From NCBI RefSeq assembly GCF_003226555.1, contig NZ_QKQS01000042.1, positions 80,754 to 144,753 on the forward strand: a stretch of DNA of 64,000 nt, in the 5' to 3' direction. Every line of letters begins with the position of its first letter. The first letter of the stretch is position 1. Under the pieces are notes generated by a model. The model made no database searches. It saw nothing but the letters and a program-made list of their open reading frames with translations, and was not told the DNA's origin. The translations under genes were made by a program, and so were the position numbers. Below are positions 29,865 to 38,259 of the stretch, piece by piece. The stretch comes from Rhodopseudomonas palustris (GTDB taxonomy: Bacteria > Pseudomonadota > Alphaproteobacteria > Rhizobiales > Xanthobacteraceae).

Positions 29865-30665
29865 TCAGCGGCCCGACGCCATCACGCCGACCTTGCGGCC
29901 CGCTGTGCGCGTTGCATCCTGGCCGCTCACCATCTGCTTCAGATAGGCGACATTGGCGGCAGCCTCGTCCGGTGGCAGATCGGCGCGGACGATCGACTCG
30001 GCCTCCGCAAAGCGTCCTTGCAGACCGATCACCAGCGCGAGGTTCTGCCGTACTCGGGAGTCGGCGCGGCCGCTGGCATAGGCTTGCCGCAGCACCTCTT
30101 CGGCCTTCGGCAGATCCTTGGTCAGGACGTAGGACATGCCGAGATTCGACAGCACCGAGGGCTCTCCAGGCGCCAGCCGCAGCGCGCTGGCATAGTAACG
30201 CCGCGCCTCGTCGTTGCGGCCCATCTGGTCGAGCACCGTGCCCTGCACCGACAAGATCCGCCAATCCGGATTGTCCGGGCTGTGCGCCCGGGACAGCGTG
30301 TCGAACGCCAGTTGGAAATTACCGTTGTCGGCGAGCGCGCGGCCGTACGCGGCTCGCACCGCTTTATTGCTGGGATTGGCGAGCGAAGCCTTCTCGAGCA
30401 CCGCCACGGCCTGGGCCCGCTGCCCAATCGCGCGCAGCGCATTGCCGTAAGCAATTGCTGCGTCTGGATCGCGGGGCCGCGAGCGATAGCGTTCGCCGGC
30501 GATCTGTTCCATACGCTGCGGATCGGCCGGAGCTTCCGCCCGCGCGCCCAGGGAGCCGGTGACGTCCGGCATGCCGATGGTCTTGCAACCGGCGAGCATC
30601 ATGGCCAATCCGACGGAGAGGGCCGCGGAGGTGGCAATCCGGGCAAGACAGGGCAGCTCGCGCAT
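29865..30665 (-). CDS. tadD: TPR lipoprotein TadD
   Basis: 266 residues. Lipoprotein signal with lipobox MLAGC near residues 24-28, followed by about five tetratricopeptide units (AAIAYGNALRAIGQRAQAVAVLEKA; SVLSNLGMSYVLTKDLPKAEEVLRQAY). TadD is an outer-membrane pilotin-like protein required for the Tad secretin. ATG at 30663-30665 fits the signal peptide; a longer frame to 30692 adds nine polar residues. Convergent with tadC, 43 bases apart. Confidence 0.9.
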   Translation of the reverse strand: MRELPCLARIATSAALSVGLAMMLAGCKTIGMPDVTGSLGARAEAPADPQRMEQIAGERYRSRPRDPDAAIAYGNALRAIGQRAQAVAVLEKASLANPSNKAVRAAYGRALADNGNFQLAFDTLSRAHSPDNPDWRILSVQGTVLDQMGRNDEARRYYASALRLAPGEPSVLSNLGMSYVLTKDLPKAEEVLRQAYASGRADSRVRQNLALVIGLQGRFAEAESIVRADLPPDEAAANVAYLKQMVSGQDATRTAGRKVGVMASGR

Positions 30666-30713
30666 GGCACCGTTACTCACAAAACCGTCCAATTCCGCTT
30701 CAGCAATAGAGCG

Positions 30714-30734
30714 TTAACCCTAATGTTGGGTTAA
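30714..30734. promoter_or_regulatory. Perfect inverted repeat in the tadD / aminopeptidase promoter region
   Basis: TTAACCC, seven bases, GGGTTAA: perfect 7-base arms in the 117-base gap between two divergent genes. Spacing suits a dimeric regulator; which one is unknown. The TTAA half resembles a CtrA half-site. Confidence 0.4.
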
Positions 30735-30782
30735 TCCCCTGCGGTGGCGCCGCCGCCCACGATTCGCAAAGAGCCGCACCTC

Positions 30783-32165
30783 ATGCATCCGATCTTCCAA
30801 TCCGCCCCCGAGCAGAAGACGACTCCAATCTCATTCGTCACCAAGTCGAGTTGGGACGCCGTTCGCGCCGGGCTGCCGCAAGCGGCGCAGCGCTTTGCCT
30901 CGGCGAACGGCTACAGCGGCAAACCCGGCCAATATCTGGCGCTGCCGACAGCGGACGGCGACATTGGACACGTGTTGTTCGGCCTCGATGAACTCGGCGC
31001 ACGAAGCCATGACCCGTTTCGTCCGGGCGCCCTGCCCGGCCTGCTGCCGGCCGGCGTCTATCGCTTCGCCAATGCGCCACACGACGCGCGGCTCGCGGCG
31101 CTCGCCTTCGCGCTCGGCACCTATAAGTTCGGCCGCTATCGCAAGGTCGAGCCGCCGGCGGTACGGCTGGTGCCGCCCGATGGGGTCGATCCCGCTGCGG
31201 TCAGCCGCGCTGCCGAAGCCGCCGCGCTGGCACGCGACCTGATCAACACGCCGGCGAACGATATGGGCCCGGCCGAACTCGCGGAGGCCGCCGAGGCGCT
31301 GGCGACGCGGTTCGGCGCGAACCTCAGCGTCATCGTTGGCGACGAGCTCTCTACTCAGAATTTTCCGCTGATCCATGCCGTCGGCATGGCGTCGACCCGT
31401 GCACCGCGACTGATCGATCTCACCTGGGGTGATCTGTCCCACCCGAAGGTCACGTTGGTTGGCAAGGGCGTGTGCTTCGATACCGGCGGTCTGGATCTGA
31501 AGCCGTCGAGCGCGATGCTGATCATGAAGAAGGACATGGGCGGGGCCGCCAACGTCTTGGCGTTGGCGTCGATGATCATGGACGCCGGATTGAAACTGCG
31601 GCTCCGCGTGCTGATCCCGGCGGTCGAGAACTCCGTCGCCGGCAACGCGATGCGGCCGCTCGACATCTTCGCCTCGCGTAAAGGGCCGACCGTCGAAATC
31701 GGCAACACCGATGCCGAAGGCCGCTTGGTGCTGGCCGATGCGCTGGCCTATGCGGACGAGGACGCGCCGGATCTGCTGATCGATCTCGGCACGCTGACCG
31801 GTGCCGCCCGCGTCGCGCTCGGCCCAGATCTTCCGCCCTACTACACCAACGACGAGGCGCTGGCGCTCGACGTCGCGCGTCACGCGAGCGCGGAGAACGA
31901 TCCGCTGTGGCGGATGCCGCTGTGGGGCCCGTACGACTCGTGGCTCGACTCCAAGGTCGCGAACATCAACAACGCGCCGTCCGGCGGCTTTGCCGGCTCG
32001 ATTACGTGCACGCTGTTCCTGCAGCGCTTCGTCGAAGCCGCCAAGAGCTGGCTGCACGTCGATATCTACGGCTGGACGCCGAAGGCCAAGCCCGGTCGGC
32101 CGGAGGGCGGCGAATGTCAGGCGGCGCGCGCGATCTTCGCGCTGTTGAGCGAGCGCTATGGCTGA
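30783..32165 (+). CDS. Leucyl aminopeptidase family (M17) metallopeptidase
   Basis: 460 residues. C-terminal M17 catalytic domain: GKGVCFDTGGLDLKPS, MKKDMGGAANVL, and the signature NTDAEGRLVLADAL carrying two-metal ligands. The N-terminal domain is shorter and divergent from PepA. Releases N-terminal amino acids from peptides in the cytosol. ATG 30783 chosen; GTG 30744 would add 13 residues. Overlaps the next gene (NlpC/P60) by eight bases, suggesting a peptide or cell-wall-peptide recycling pair. Confidence 0.92.
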   Translation: MHPIFQSAPEQKTTPISFVTKSSWDAVRAGLPQAAQRFASANGYSGKPGQYLALPTADGDIGHVLFGLDELGARSHDPFRPGALPGLLPAGVYRFANAPHDARLAALAFALGTYKFGRYRKVEPPAVRLVPPDGVDPAAVSRAAEAAALARDLINTPANDMGPAELAEAAEALATRFGANLSVIVGDELSTQNFPLIHAVGMASTRAPRLIDLTWGDLSHPKVTLVGKGVCFDTGGLDLKPSSAMLIMKKDMGGAANVLALASMIMDAGLKLRLRVLIPAVENSVAGNAMRPLDIFASRKGPTVEIGNTDAEGRLVLADALAYADEDAPDLLIDLGTLTGAARVALGPDLPPYYTNDEALALDVARHASAENDPLWRMPLWGPYDSWLDSKVANINNAPSGGFAGSITCTLFLQRFVEAAKSWLHVDIYGWTPKAKPGRPEGGECQAARAIFALLSERYG

Positions 32166-33015
32166 CCCGCGTTTCGATCGGAGGTTGACGCCGGCGCGGC
32201 CGGACCTCGCGGCCAAATACCTCGAGGGCCAAGTCTCCGCGGCCCGCTTCGTCGAAGGCGAGGTGTTCGAAGTCAGCTACGGCGTCGCTCCGGTGCGGCG
32301 CGAGCCGTTTGCCGGCGCGATGCTGGAGACCGAAGCGCTCAAGGGCGAGCGCGTCACCGTTTATGAGCGCACCGAAGAAGGCTGGGCCTGGGGCCAACTG
32401 ATGACCGACAGCTATGTCGGCTGGCTGCCCGACCTCGCTTTGTACAAGCCTACCGCAGAACCGACCCACAAAGTGACGGCGCTACGCACCTTGGCGTTCC
32501 CCGGTCCTTCGATCAAACTGCCACCGGCGGAGACGTTGCCACTCGGCGCGCGGCTGACGATCATCCGCGAGCAGGAGAGCTTCGCGGTGACGCAGGAGGG
32601 CTGGTACGTCCCGCGCCAGCACGTCGCTCCTCTCGCCCACGTCGAATCCGATTTCGTCGCAATCGCCGAGCGCTTCCTCGGCACGCCGTATCTGTGGGGC
32701 GGCCGAAGCAGCCTCGGCATCGATTGCTCAGGTCTGGTGCAAACCGCGCTGGCGGCTTGCGGAATCGCGGCACCGCGCGACAGCGACATGCAGCAAGCCG
32801 CGCTCGGCACGTCCGTGTCGCTCGCCGATCAGACGGCGCTGAAGCGCGGGGATCTACTGTTCTGGAACGGCCACGTCGCGATTGCGCGCGACGCCGTCAG
32901 CCTCGTCCACGCCAACGCCTATCACATGGCGACCGCGACCGAGCCGACCCAGGAGGCGATCGCCCGGATTGCAGCCGCCGGCAGCGCGCTGACTGCAATC
33001 AGGCGGCTCGGCTGA
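32158..33015 (+). CDS. NlpC/P60 cysteine peptidase with bacterial SH3 domains
   Basis: 285 residues. Two SH3-like segments (about 40-100 and 103-160; WAWGQLMTDSYVGWLP and GWYVPRQHV) precede an NlpC/P60 domain with Cys in GIDCSGLVQ, His in GHVAIARD and His in LVHANAYH. No signal peptide, so it probably cleaves imported gamma-D-Glu-diamino-acid muropeptides in the cytosol. Coupled to the M17 aminopeptidase upstream; converges with and overlaps the Nudix gene by 17 bases. Confidence 0.92.
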   Translation: MADPRFDRRLTPARPDLAAKYLEGQVSAARFVEGEVFEVSYGVAPVRREPFAGAMLETEALKGERVTVYERTEEGWAWGQLMTDSYVGWLPDLALYKPTAEPTHKVTALRTLAFPGPSIKLPPAETLPLGARLTIIREQESFAVTQEGWYVPRQHVAPLAHVESDFVAIAERFLGTPYLWGGRSSLGIDCSGLVQTALAACGIAAPRDSDMQQAALGTSVSLADQTALKRGDLLFWNGHVAIARDAVSLVHANAYHMATATEPTQEAIARIAAAGSALTAIRRLG

Positions 33016-33637
33016 AGCACTCTTGCAGCCGCGCGCGGTTGAGCGCCAGCCACTGCATCGCCGTGACCAGCAGCGCATTGTTGAAAGCGCCGCGGCTCAG
33101 CGCAGCCAGCGCCTCATCGATCGCAACGACGAACGGCTCGGTGTCCTCATCCTCTTCCGCAAGGCCAGCCCGTTGCAGGATGGCGCTGGAATCGACGTGG
33201 CCGACGAAGAAAACGATCTGCTCGTCGGTGATGCCGGGTGTCGGTAGCACACGATAGAGCTCAGCGAGCTGCGTTGGCGCCACGCCGATCTCTTCGATAC
33301 ATTCGCGCCGCGCGGCATCCGCGTCGCTTTCGTGAGAATCGATCCGTCCAGCGACGATTTCGACCATGTCGCCACGACCGGTGGCGAGATGCGCCGGCAG
33401 GCGAAACTGTCGGATCAACACGATCGAATCCCGCGCCAGATCGATCGGGATCACGGCGGCGACACGGCTGGCGCGCAGCACGTCTCGCCGCTGCAACAGC
33501 GGAGGCTCTCCGTCCCGCCGCAGCGAAACCTCGAAGCGTTCATAGGCCATGAAGCCCTGCCCGATCAGTTCGGGCGTCGACACCATGACGTCAGCCACGC
33601 GGTCCGCGAGCTGATCAGTCTCGTTGCTCTCGCTCAT
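32999..33637 (-). CDS. Nudix hydrolase, ADP-ribose pyrophosphatase-like
   Basis: 212 residues from ATG 33635-33637. Perfect Nudix box GRIDSHESDADAARRECIEEIGV spacing (G-x5-E-x7-REx-x-EE-x-G). The preceding VIPIDLARDSIVLIRQFRLPAH and following YPTPG-like LPTPGITDEQIVFFVG fit ADP-sugar pyrophosphatases. Seven bases after yejF, so probably the last gene of the peptide-transport operon. Confidence 0.9.
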   Translation of the reverse strand: MSESNETDQLADRVADVMVSTPELIGQGFMAYERFEVSLRRDGEPPLLQRRDVLRASRVAAVIPIDLARDSIVLIRQFRLPAHLATGRGDMVEIVAGRIDSHESDADAARRECIEEIGVAPTQLAELYRVLPTPGITDEQIVFFVGHVDSSAILQRAGLAEEDEDTEPFVVAIDEALAALSRGAFNNALLVTAMQWLALNRARLQECFSRAA

Positions 33638-33644
33638 CAACCAC

Positions 33645-35282
33645 CTATTGGGCCGCGGCGCCGTCGGGCGAGGTCTCGAGCCGAAACGCGGCGGCGAACA
33701 GCGCACGCGTATAGTCGGTCTTCGGAGCCTTGAACAGCTCCGCCGCAGGGCCTTCCTCCACGACCTTGCCCTGTTTCATGACGATCAGATGACTGGCGAG
33801 CGAGGCCACCACGCGCAAATCGTGCGAGATGAACATATAAGTCAGGTCGCGCTTGCGCTGCAGTTCGCGAAGCAGATCGACCATCTGCGCCTGAAACAAC
33901 ATATCGAGCGCACTGGTCGGCTCGTCGAGCACCACGAAATTGGGCTCCAGCACGACCGCGCGCGCGATCGAAATCCGCTGACGCTGGCCACCAGAGAATT
34001 CGTGCGGATAGCGGAAGCGCGTCGCCGGATCGAGACCGACGTCCTTCAGCGACTTGATCACCCGCGCTTCGCGCTCGGCCTCGTCGAGCTGCGGCTGATG
34101 CACGCTGAGCCCCTCGGCGATGATATCGCCCACCGACATGCGCGGACTGAGTGCGCCGAACGGGTCTTGAAATACGATCTGCATATCGCGGCGATAGGTG
34201 CGCATCTGCTTGAACTTCAGCCCCTGAACATCGTCACCGAGAAACACGATCGGTCCGTCCGACGAGATCAGCCGCAGGAGCGCCAATCCGAGCGTGGTCT
34301 TGCCCGAACCGGACTCCCCGACCACGCCGAGCGTCTCGCCCTTACGGATCGCCAGCGTCACCCCGTCGACTGCCTTGATATGGCCGACCGTCTTGCGCAG
34401 CAGGCCACGACGGATCGGAAACCAGACCTTGAGATCGTCGGTCGAGATCACCACCGGCGCATCGGGACAGGGCGGCGCCGGATCGGGCTTCGGCTCGGCC
34501 GCGAGCAGCGCCTTGGTGTAGGGATGCTGCGGATCGGCAAACACCTGCTCGACCGGCCCCTGCTCGACGATCTTACCGGTGTGCATCACGCACACCGTGT
34601 CGGCGATGCGGCGGACGATGCCGAGATCATGGGTGATGAACAGCATGCTCATGCCGAGCCGGGCGCGGATGTCGGCGAGGAGCGCCAGGATCTGCGCCTG
34701 CACGGTGACGTCGAGCGCGGTCGTCGGTTCGTCGGCGATCAGCAGGTCCGGCTCGTTGGCGAGCGCCATCGCAATCATCACCCGCTGCCGCTGGCCGCCG
34801 GACAATTGATGCGGATAGCTGGCGAGGCGTGTCTCCGGCTCCGGGATGCCGACCTGGGTCAGCAGCTCGATGATCCGCGACCGCGCCTTGGCGCCGCGCA
34901 CCCCGCCGTGCAATTGCAGGATCTCGCCGATCTGCGCCTCGATCGTGTGCAGCGGATTGAGCGAGGTCATCGGCTCCTGAAATACGATCGAGATCTCGTT
35001 GCCGCGAATGCCACGGATCTCGCGCTCGGACATGCCGAGCAGTTCGCGCCCCTTGAACCGGATCTGTCCGGACGGATGCGATGCGCTCGGATACGGCAGC
35101 AGCTTCAGAATCGACAGCGCGCTCACCGACTTGCCCGACCCCGACTCCCCGACCAGCGCGACGCACTCGCCGCGCTTGATCTGGTACGAAATATGGTCGA
35201 CCGCGGTGGTGGCGCCGCTCGGCTGGTGAAACGCGACCGACAGGTCGCTGACGTCGAGCAAAGGCTGGTTGATCGCGTCCAT
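33645..35282 (-). CDS. Peptide ABC transporter, double ATP-binding protein YejF-type
   Basis: 545 residues with two complete ABC cassettes in one chain: Walker [14 protein letters not shown] and [13 protein letters not shown]; signatures [15 protein letters not shown] and [15 protein letters not shown]; Walker [14 protein letters not shown] and [13 protein letters not shown]. Drives the YejB/YejE permease. ATG 35280-35282 overlaps the toxin stop by one base (TGATG), so translation is coupled to the upstream PIN gene. Confidence 0.94.
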   Translation of the reverse strand: MDAINQPLLDVSDLSVAFHQPSGATTAVDHISYQIKRGECVALVGESGSGKSVSALSILKLLPYPSASHPSGQIRFKGRELLGMSEREIRGIRGNEISIVFQEPMTSLNPLHTIEAQIGEILQLHGGVRGAKARSRIIELLTQVGIPEPETRLASYPHQLSGGQRQRVMIAMALANEPDLLIADEPTTALDVTVQAQILALLADIRARLGMSMLFITHDLGIVRRIADTVCVMHTGKIVEQGPVEQVFADPQHPYTKALLAAEPKPDPAPPCPDAPVVISTDDLKVWFPIRRGLLRKTVGHIKAVDGVTLAIRKGETLGVVGESGSGKTTLGLALLRLISSDGPIVFLGDDVQGLKFKQMRTYRRDMQIVFQDPFGALSPRMSVGDIIAEGLSVHQPQLDEAEREARVIKSLKDVGLDPATRFRYPHEFSGGQRQRISIARAVVLEPNFVVLDEPTSALDMLFQAQMVDLLRELQRKRDLTYMFISHDLRVVASLASHLIVMKQGKVVEEGPAAELFKAPKTDYTRALFAAAFRLETSPDGAAAQ

Positions 35283-35722
35283 CAGGCAAGCTCGCAGAGT
35301 TGAAGCCATGTCGGCCCGCCGGCGATTGCGCGGCCCAGCCGCTGGTCTTCGGTCAAGAAGTAATCACATCCCGTCGCCCGCGCAGTCGCCACGTGAATCG
35401 CATCCATCGGTTTGATTCCCAGCTCAGCCTGGAGATGACAGGAGGACAGGAGAATGTCGCGACTGACCGGCACCGTCAGAAGCGGACTAAGAGGTGAAAA
35501 GAACAACTCGTACTTTTCCAAATAGTCGGGGCTCTTGAGCGAGATCGGCTTTGGCATGACCTCGGCAATCGTCAGTTCGGAGGTCACCACTCGCACTGTA
35601 TCGGCATCGACCGCGCTCAAAAACGCACGGATCGTCTCGGCCCATTGGCTGCCTTGCTCGATCGCATAGATGATGATGTTCGAGTCCAGGTAGATCGGAC
35701 GTTCTTTGTAGCGCTCCCACAT
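35282..35722 (-). CDS. PIN-domain ribonuclease toxin (VapC-like)
   Basis: 146 residues. Acidic set: Asp13 (PIYLDSNIIIYAIE), Glu54 (ELTIAE), Asp107 (KPMDAIHVATA), Asp126 (LTEDQRL). ATG at 35720-35722 overlaps the antitoxin stop by one base, and its stop overlaps the yejF start by one base. The pair lies between yejE and yejF. A longer open frame upstream reads antitoxin DNA in another frame. Probably an active RNase. Confidence 0.88.
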   Translation of the reverse strand: MWERYKERPIYLDSNIIIYAIEQGSQWAETIRAFLSAVDADTVRVVTSELTIAEVMPKPISLKSPDYLEKYELFFSPLSPLLTVPVSRDILLSSCHLQAELGIKPMDAIHVATARATGCDYFLTEDQRLGRAIAGGPTWLQLCELA

Positions 35723-35937
35723 CAGTGATCTTCGCGCAAGTCGCGGATATACCGAACGACGTCCTGGTCGCTGCCGTGGAGATTGGGAACGGAGCCTGCC
35801 AACGGAGCGAGCATGACCCTCGGCTGACGATCTGCCTTGGGCCTGAATTCGATCTCGACCCAACCATGCTGCGGCAGACCTTCCTGAAGGTCCGACGGCA
35901 GCTTATCGACCGGGTACTCTCGTACGATCTTGTTCAT
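35722..35937 (-). CDS. Probable antitoxin of unassigned family, partner of the PIN toxin
   Basis: 71 residues: MNKIVREYPVDKLPSDLQEG, a mid-section predicted as beta (GWVEIEFRPK), and an acidic helical C-terminus (DQDVVRYIRDLREDH). Assigned as antitoxin by its place directly before, and one-base overlap with, a PIN toxin. It does not show the AbrB, Phd, RHH or HTH pattern I would recognise. Thirty-three bases after yejE. Confidence 0.7.
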   Translation of the reverse strand: MNKIVREYPVDKLPSDLQEGLPQHGWVEIEFRPKADRQPRVMLAPLAGSVPNLHGSDQDVVRYIRDLREDH

Positions 35938-35970
35938 CGCCTCTGCTCCGGACAGGAGTTTACCACGCCC

Positions 35971-37149
35971 TCACCTGAACGTCTTGCGCGGGTCGAAGGC
36001 GTCGCGGACGGCTTCGCCGATGAAGATCAGCAGCGACAGCATGATCGCGACGGCAAAGAACCCGGTGAAGCCGAGCCACGGTGCCTGGACGTTGGCCTTG
36101 CCCTGCGCGAGCAACTCGCCCAGCGACGGCGAGCCGGGCGGCAGGCCGAAGCCGAGGAAGTCGAGCGCGGTCAGCGTCATCACCGAGGACGAGACGATGA
36201 ACGGCAGGAACGTCATGGTGGCCACCATGGCGTTCGGAAGCAGATGCCGCAGCATGATCTTGACGTTGGAAACGCCAAGCGCTCGCGCCGCCATGATGTA
36301 TTCGAAATTGCGTCCGCGCAGGAACTCGGCCCGCACCAGACCGACCAGCGACACCCAACTGAACAGCAACAAAATACCAAGCAGCACGAAGAAGCCGGGC
36401 ACTAGGACCGAGGACAGGATCAACAGCAGATACAGCGACGGGATCGCAGTCCACACCTCGATGAAGCGCTGAAAGCCGAGGTCGACCCAGCCGCCGAAAT
36501 ACCCCTGGATGCCGCCGGCAGCCACGCCGATGATCGACGAGATGATCGTCAAACTGAGGCCGAACAGGATCGAAATGCGGAAGCCGTAGATCAGCCGGGC
36601 GACGACATCCCTCCCCTGATCATCGGTCCCCAGCCAATTGTATTCGAGGTCGCTGCAGCTTTTGACGCCCTTCTTGGCGACCACTGCAGCGCATTCCTTC
36701 TCCGTCAACAGCCAGGTCGGTTTCGAAGGCGCCGGCGTCGGCAGATCGAGATTGTGCGTGTCGTAGGAATAACGGATCGGCGCCCAGATCACGGTACCGC
36801 CCTTGTCGGCGATCAACTTCTGCAGATAAGGATCGCGATAATCCGCAGCAGTCTCGAAATCGCCGCCGAAAGTGGTTTCGGCATAGGTGACCACCGCGGG
36901 GAAATAGTAATGGCCGTCGAGCTTGATCAGAAGCGGCCGGTCGTTGGCGATGAACTCGGCGAACAGCGAGACGCCGAACAACACCAGAAAGACCCAGAGC
37001 GACCAGTAGCCGCGGCGGTTGGCTTTGAAATTCTGCCAGCGCCGCCTGTTCAGCGGCGAAAACGATAGCCGGTGGCGCGCAGGCGGCACTGCCTCGCCAA
37101 GCGGCGCCGCGGTGGTGCTCTCGATCGGTTCGCGTGACATCACCGTCAT
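35971..37149 (-). CDS. Peptide ABC transporter permease YejE-type
   Basis: 392 residues. A long polar N-terminus, one helix near 45, a periplasmic insert of about 140 residues (PLLIKLDGHYYFPAVVTYAET...), then the BPD_transp_1 core with EAA loop ARALGVSNVKIMLRHLLPNAM. This large insert is characteristic of YejE. ATG 37147-37149 overlaps the yejB stop by one base (TGATG). Channel subunit for oligopeptide uptake. Confidence 0.92.
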   Translation of the reverse strand: MTVMSREPIESTTAAPLGEAVPPARHRLSFSPLNRRRWQNFKANRRGYWSLWVFLVLFGVSLFAEFIANDRPLLIKLDGHYYFPAVVTYAETTFGGDFETAADYRDPYLQKLIADKGGTVIWAPIRYSYDTHNLDLPTPAPSKPTWLLTEKECAAVVAKKGVKSCSDLEYNWLGTDDQGRDVVARLIYGFRISILFGLSLTIISSIIGVAAGGIQGYFGGWVDLGFQRFIEVWTAIPSLYLLLILSSVLVPGFFVLLGILLLFSWVSLVGLVRAEFLRGRNFEYIMAARALGVSNVKIMLRHLLPNAMVATMTFLPFIVSSSVMTLTALDFLGFGLPPGSPSLGELLAQGKANVQAPWLGFTGFFAVAIMLSLLIFIGEAVRDAFDPRKTFR

Positions 37150-38258
37150 CAAACGTCCCGCGCCTCGAAGTCGATCCGCGGATCGATCCACATATAGGTC
37201 AGATCGGAGATCAGGTTCACCACCAGGCCGACCAGCGAAAAGATGAACAGGGTGCCGAACACCACCGGATAGTCTCGATTGAGTACGCTTTCGAAGCCGA
37301 GCAGACCGAGGCCGTCGAGCGAGAAGATGGTTTCGATCAACAGCGATCCAGAAAAGAACGCCCCGATGAATGCGCTCGGAAATCCAGCGATCACGATCAG
37401 CATGGCGTTTCGAAACACGTGCCCGTACAACACCTGGGTCTCGCTGCAGCCTTTGGCTCGCGCGGTCATGACGTATTGCTTGCGGATCTCGTCCAGGAAC
37501 GAATTCTTGGTCAGCAGCGTCATGGTTGCGAAAGCGCCGAGCGCCATCGAGATCAACGGCAAGGTCAGGTGCCAGAAATAGTCGATGATCTTCCAATACC
37601 AGGGAAACTCGCTCCAGCCGTCGGACGTCAGTCCGCGCAGCGGAAACCAGCTGAAGAACGAGCCGCCAGCGAACAGGATGATCAACAGGATCGCGAACAG
37701 AAAGCCTGGAATTGCGAAGCCGACGATGATCACCGCCGATGTCCAGGTATCGAATTTCGAGCCGTCCTGCACCGCCTTGCGGATGCCGAGCGGAATCGAG
37801 ATCAGATAGGTCAGCAGCATCATCCAGATCCCGAGCGACATCGAAACCGGCAACTTCTCCTTGATCAGTTGCAGCACGCTGACGTCACGAAAATAGCTCT
37901 TACCGAAATCGAACCGGGCGAAATTCCACAGCATCAGCGCAAAGCGCTCCGGGGCCGGCTTATCGAAGCCGAATTGCTTCTCCAGGCTCTTGACGAACTC
38001 GGGGTCGAGACCCTGCGCGCCGCGATACTTCGAATTGACGGCATCGGCCGAACCGGCCGCTTGCGGCCGCGCTCCGAAATCGCCGCCCGATGATCCGGAG
38101 ATCCGCGACGAGGCGCCGGTGTCGGCGCCGGAAATCTGCGCAATGACCCGTTCGACCGGCCCGCCGGGCGCGAACTGCACCACAACGAAGGAGACAAACA
38201 GAATCCCGAGCAAGGTCGGAAACATCAAGAGGACGCGGCGGGCAATATAGGCTGCCAT
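37149..38258 (-). CDS. Peptide ABC transporter permease YejB-type
   Basis: 369 residues, starts MAAYIARRVLLMFPTLLGIL. DppB-like permease with a periplasmic insert after the first helix (residues about 50-120) as in YejB, and an EAA loop near TARAKGCSETQVLYGHVFRNA. ATG 38256-38258 lies one base after the stop of the upstream binding-protein gene. Partner of YejE. Confidence 0.93.
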   Translation of the reverse strand: MAAYIARRVLLMFPTLLGILFVSFVVVQFAPGGPVERVIAQISGADTGASSRISGSSGGDFGARPQAAGSADAVNSKYRGAQGLDPEFVKSLEKQFGFDKPAPERFALMLWNFARFDFGKSYFRDVSVLQLIKEKLPVSMSLGIWMMLLTYLISIPLGIRKAVQDGSKFDTWTSAVIIVGFAIPGFLFAILLIILFAGGSFFSWFPLRGLTSDGWSEFPWYWKIIDYFWHLTLPLISMALGAFATMTLLTKNSFLDEIRKQYVMTARAKGCSETQVLYGHVFRNAMLIVIAGFPSAFIGAFFSGSLLIETIFSLDGLGLLGFESVLNRDYPVVFGTLFIFSLVGLVVNLISDLTYMWIDPRIDFEARDV

Positions 38259-38259
38259 A

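Noticed and set aside
33624..35303. 559-codon open frame on the plus strand
   Set aside because: Antisense shadow of the double-ATPase gene.
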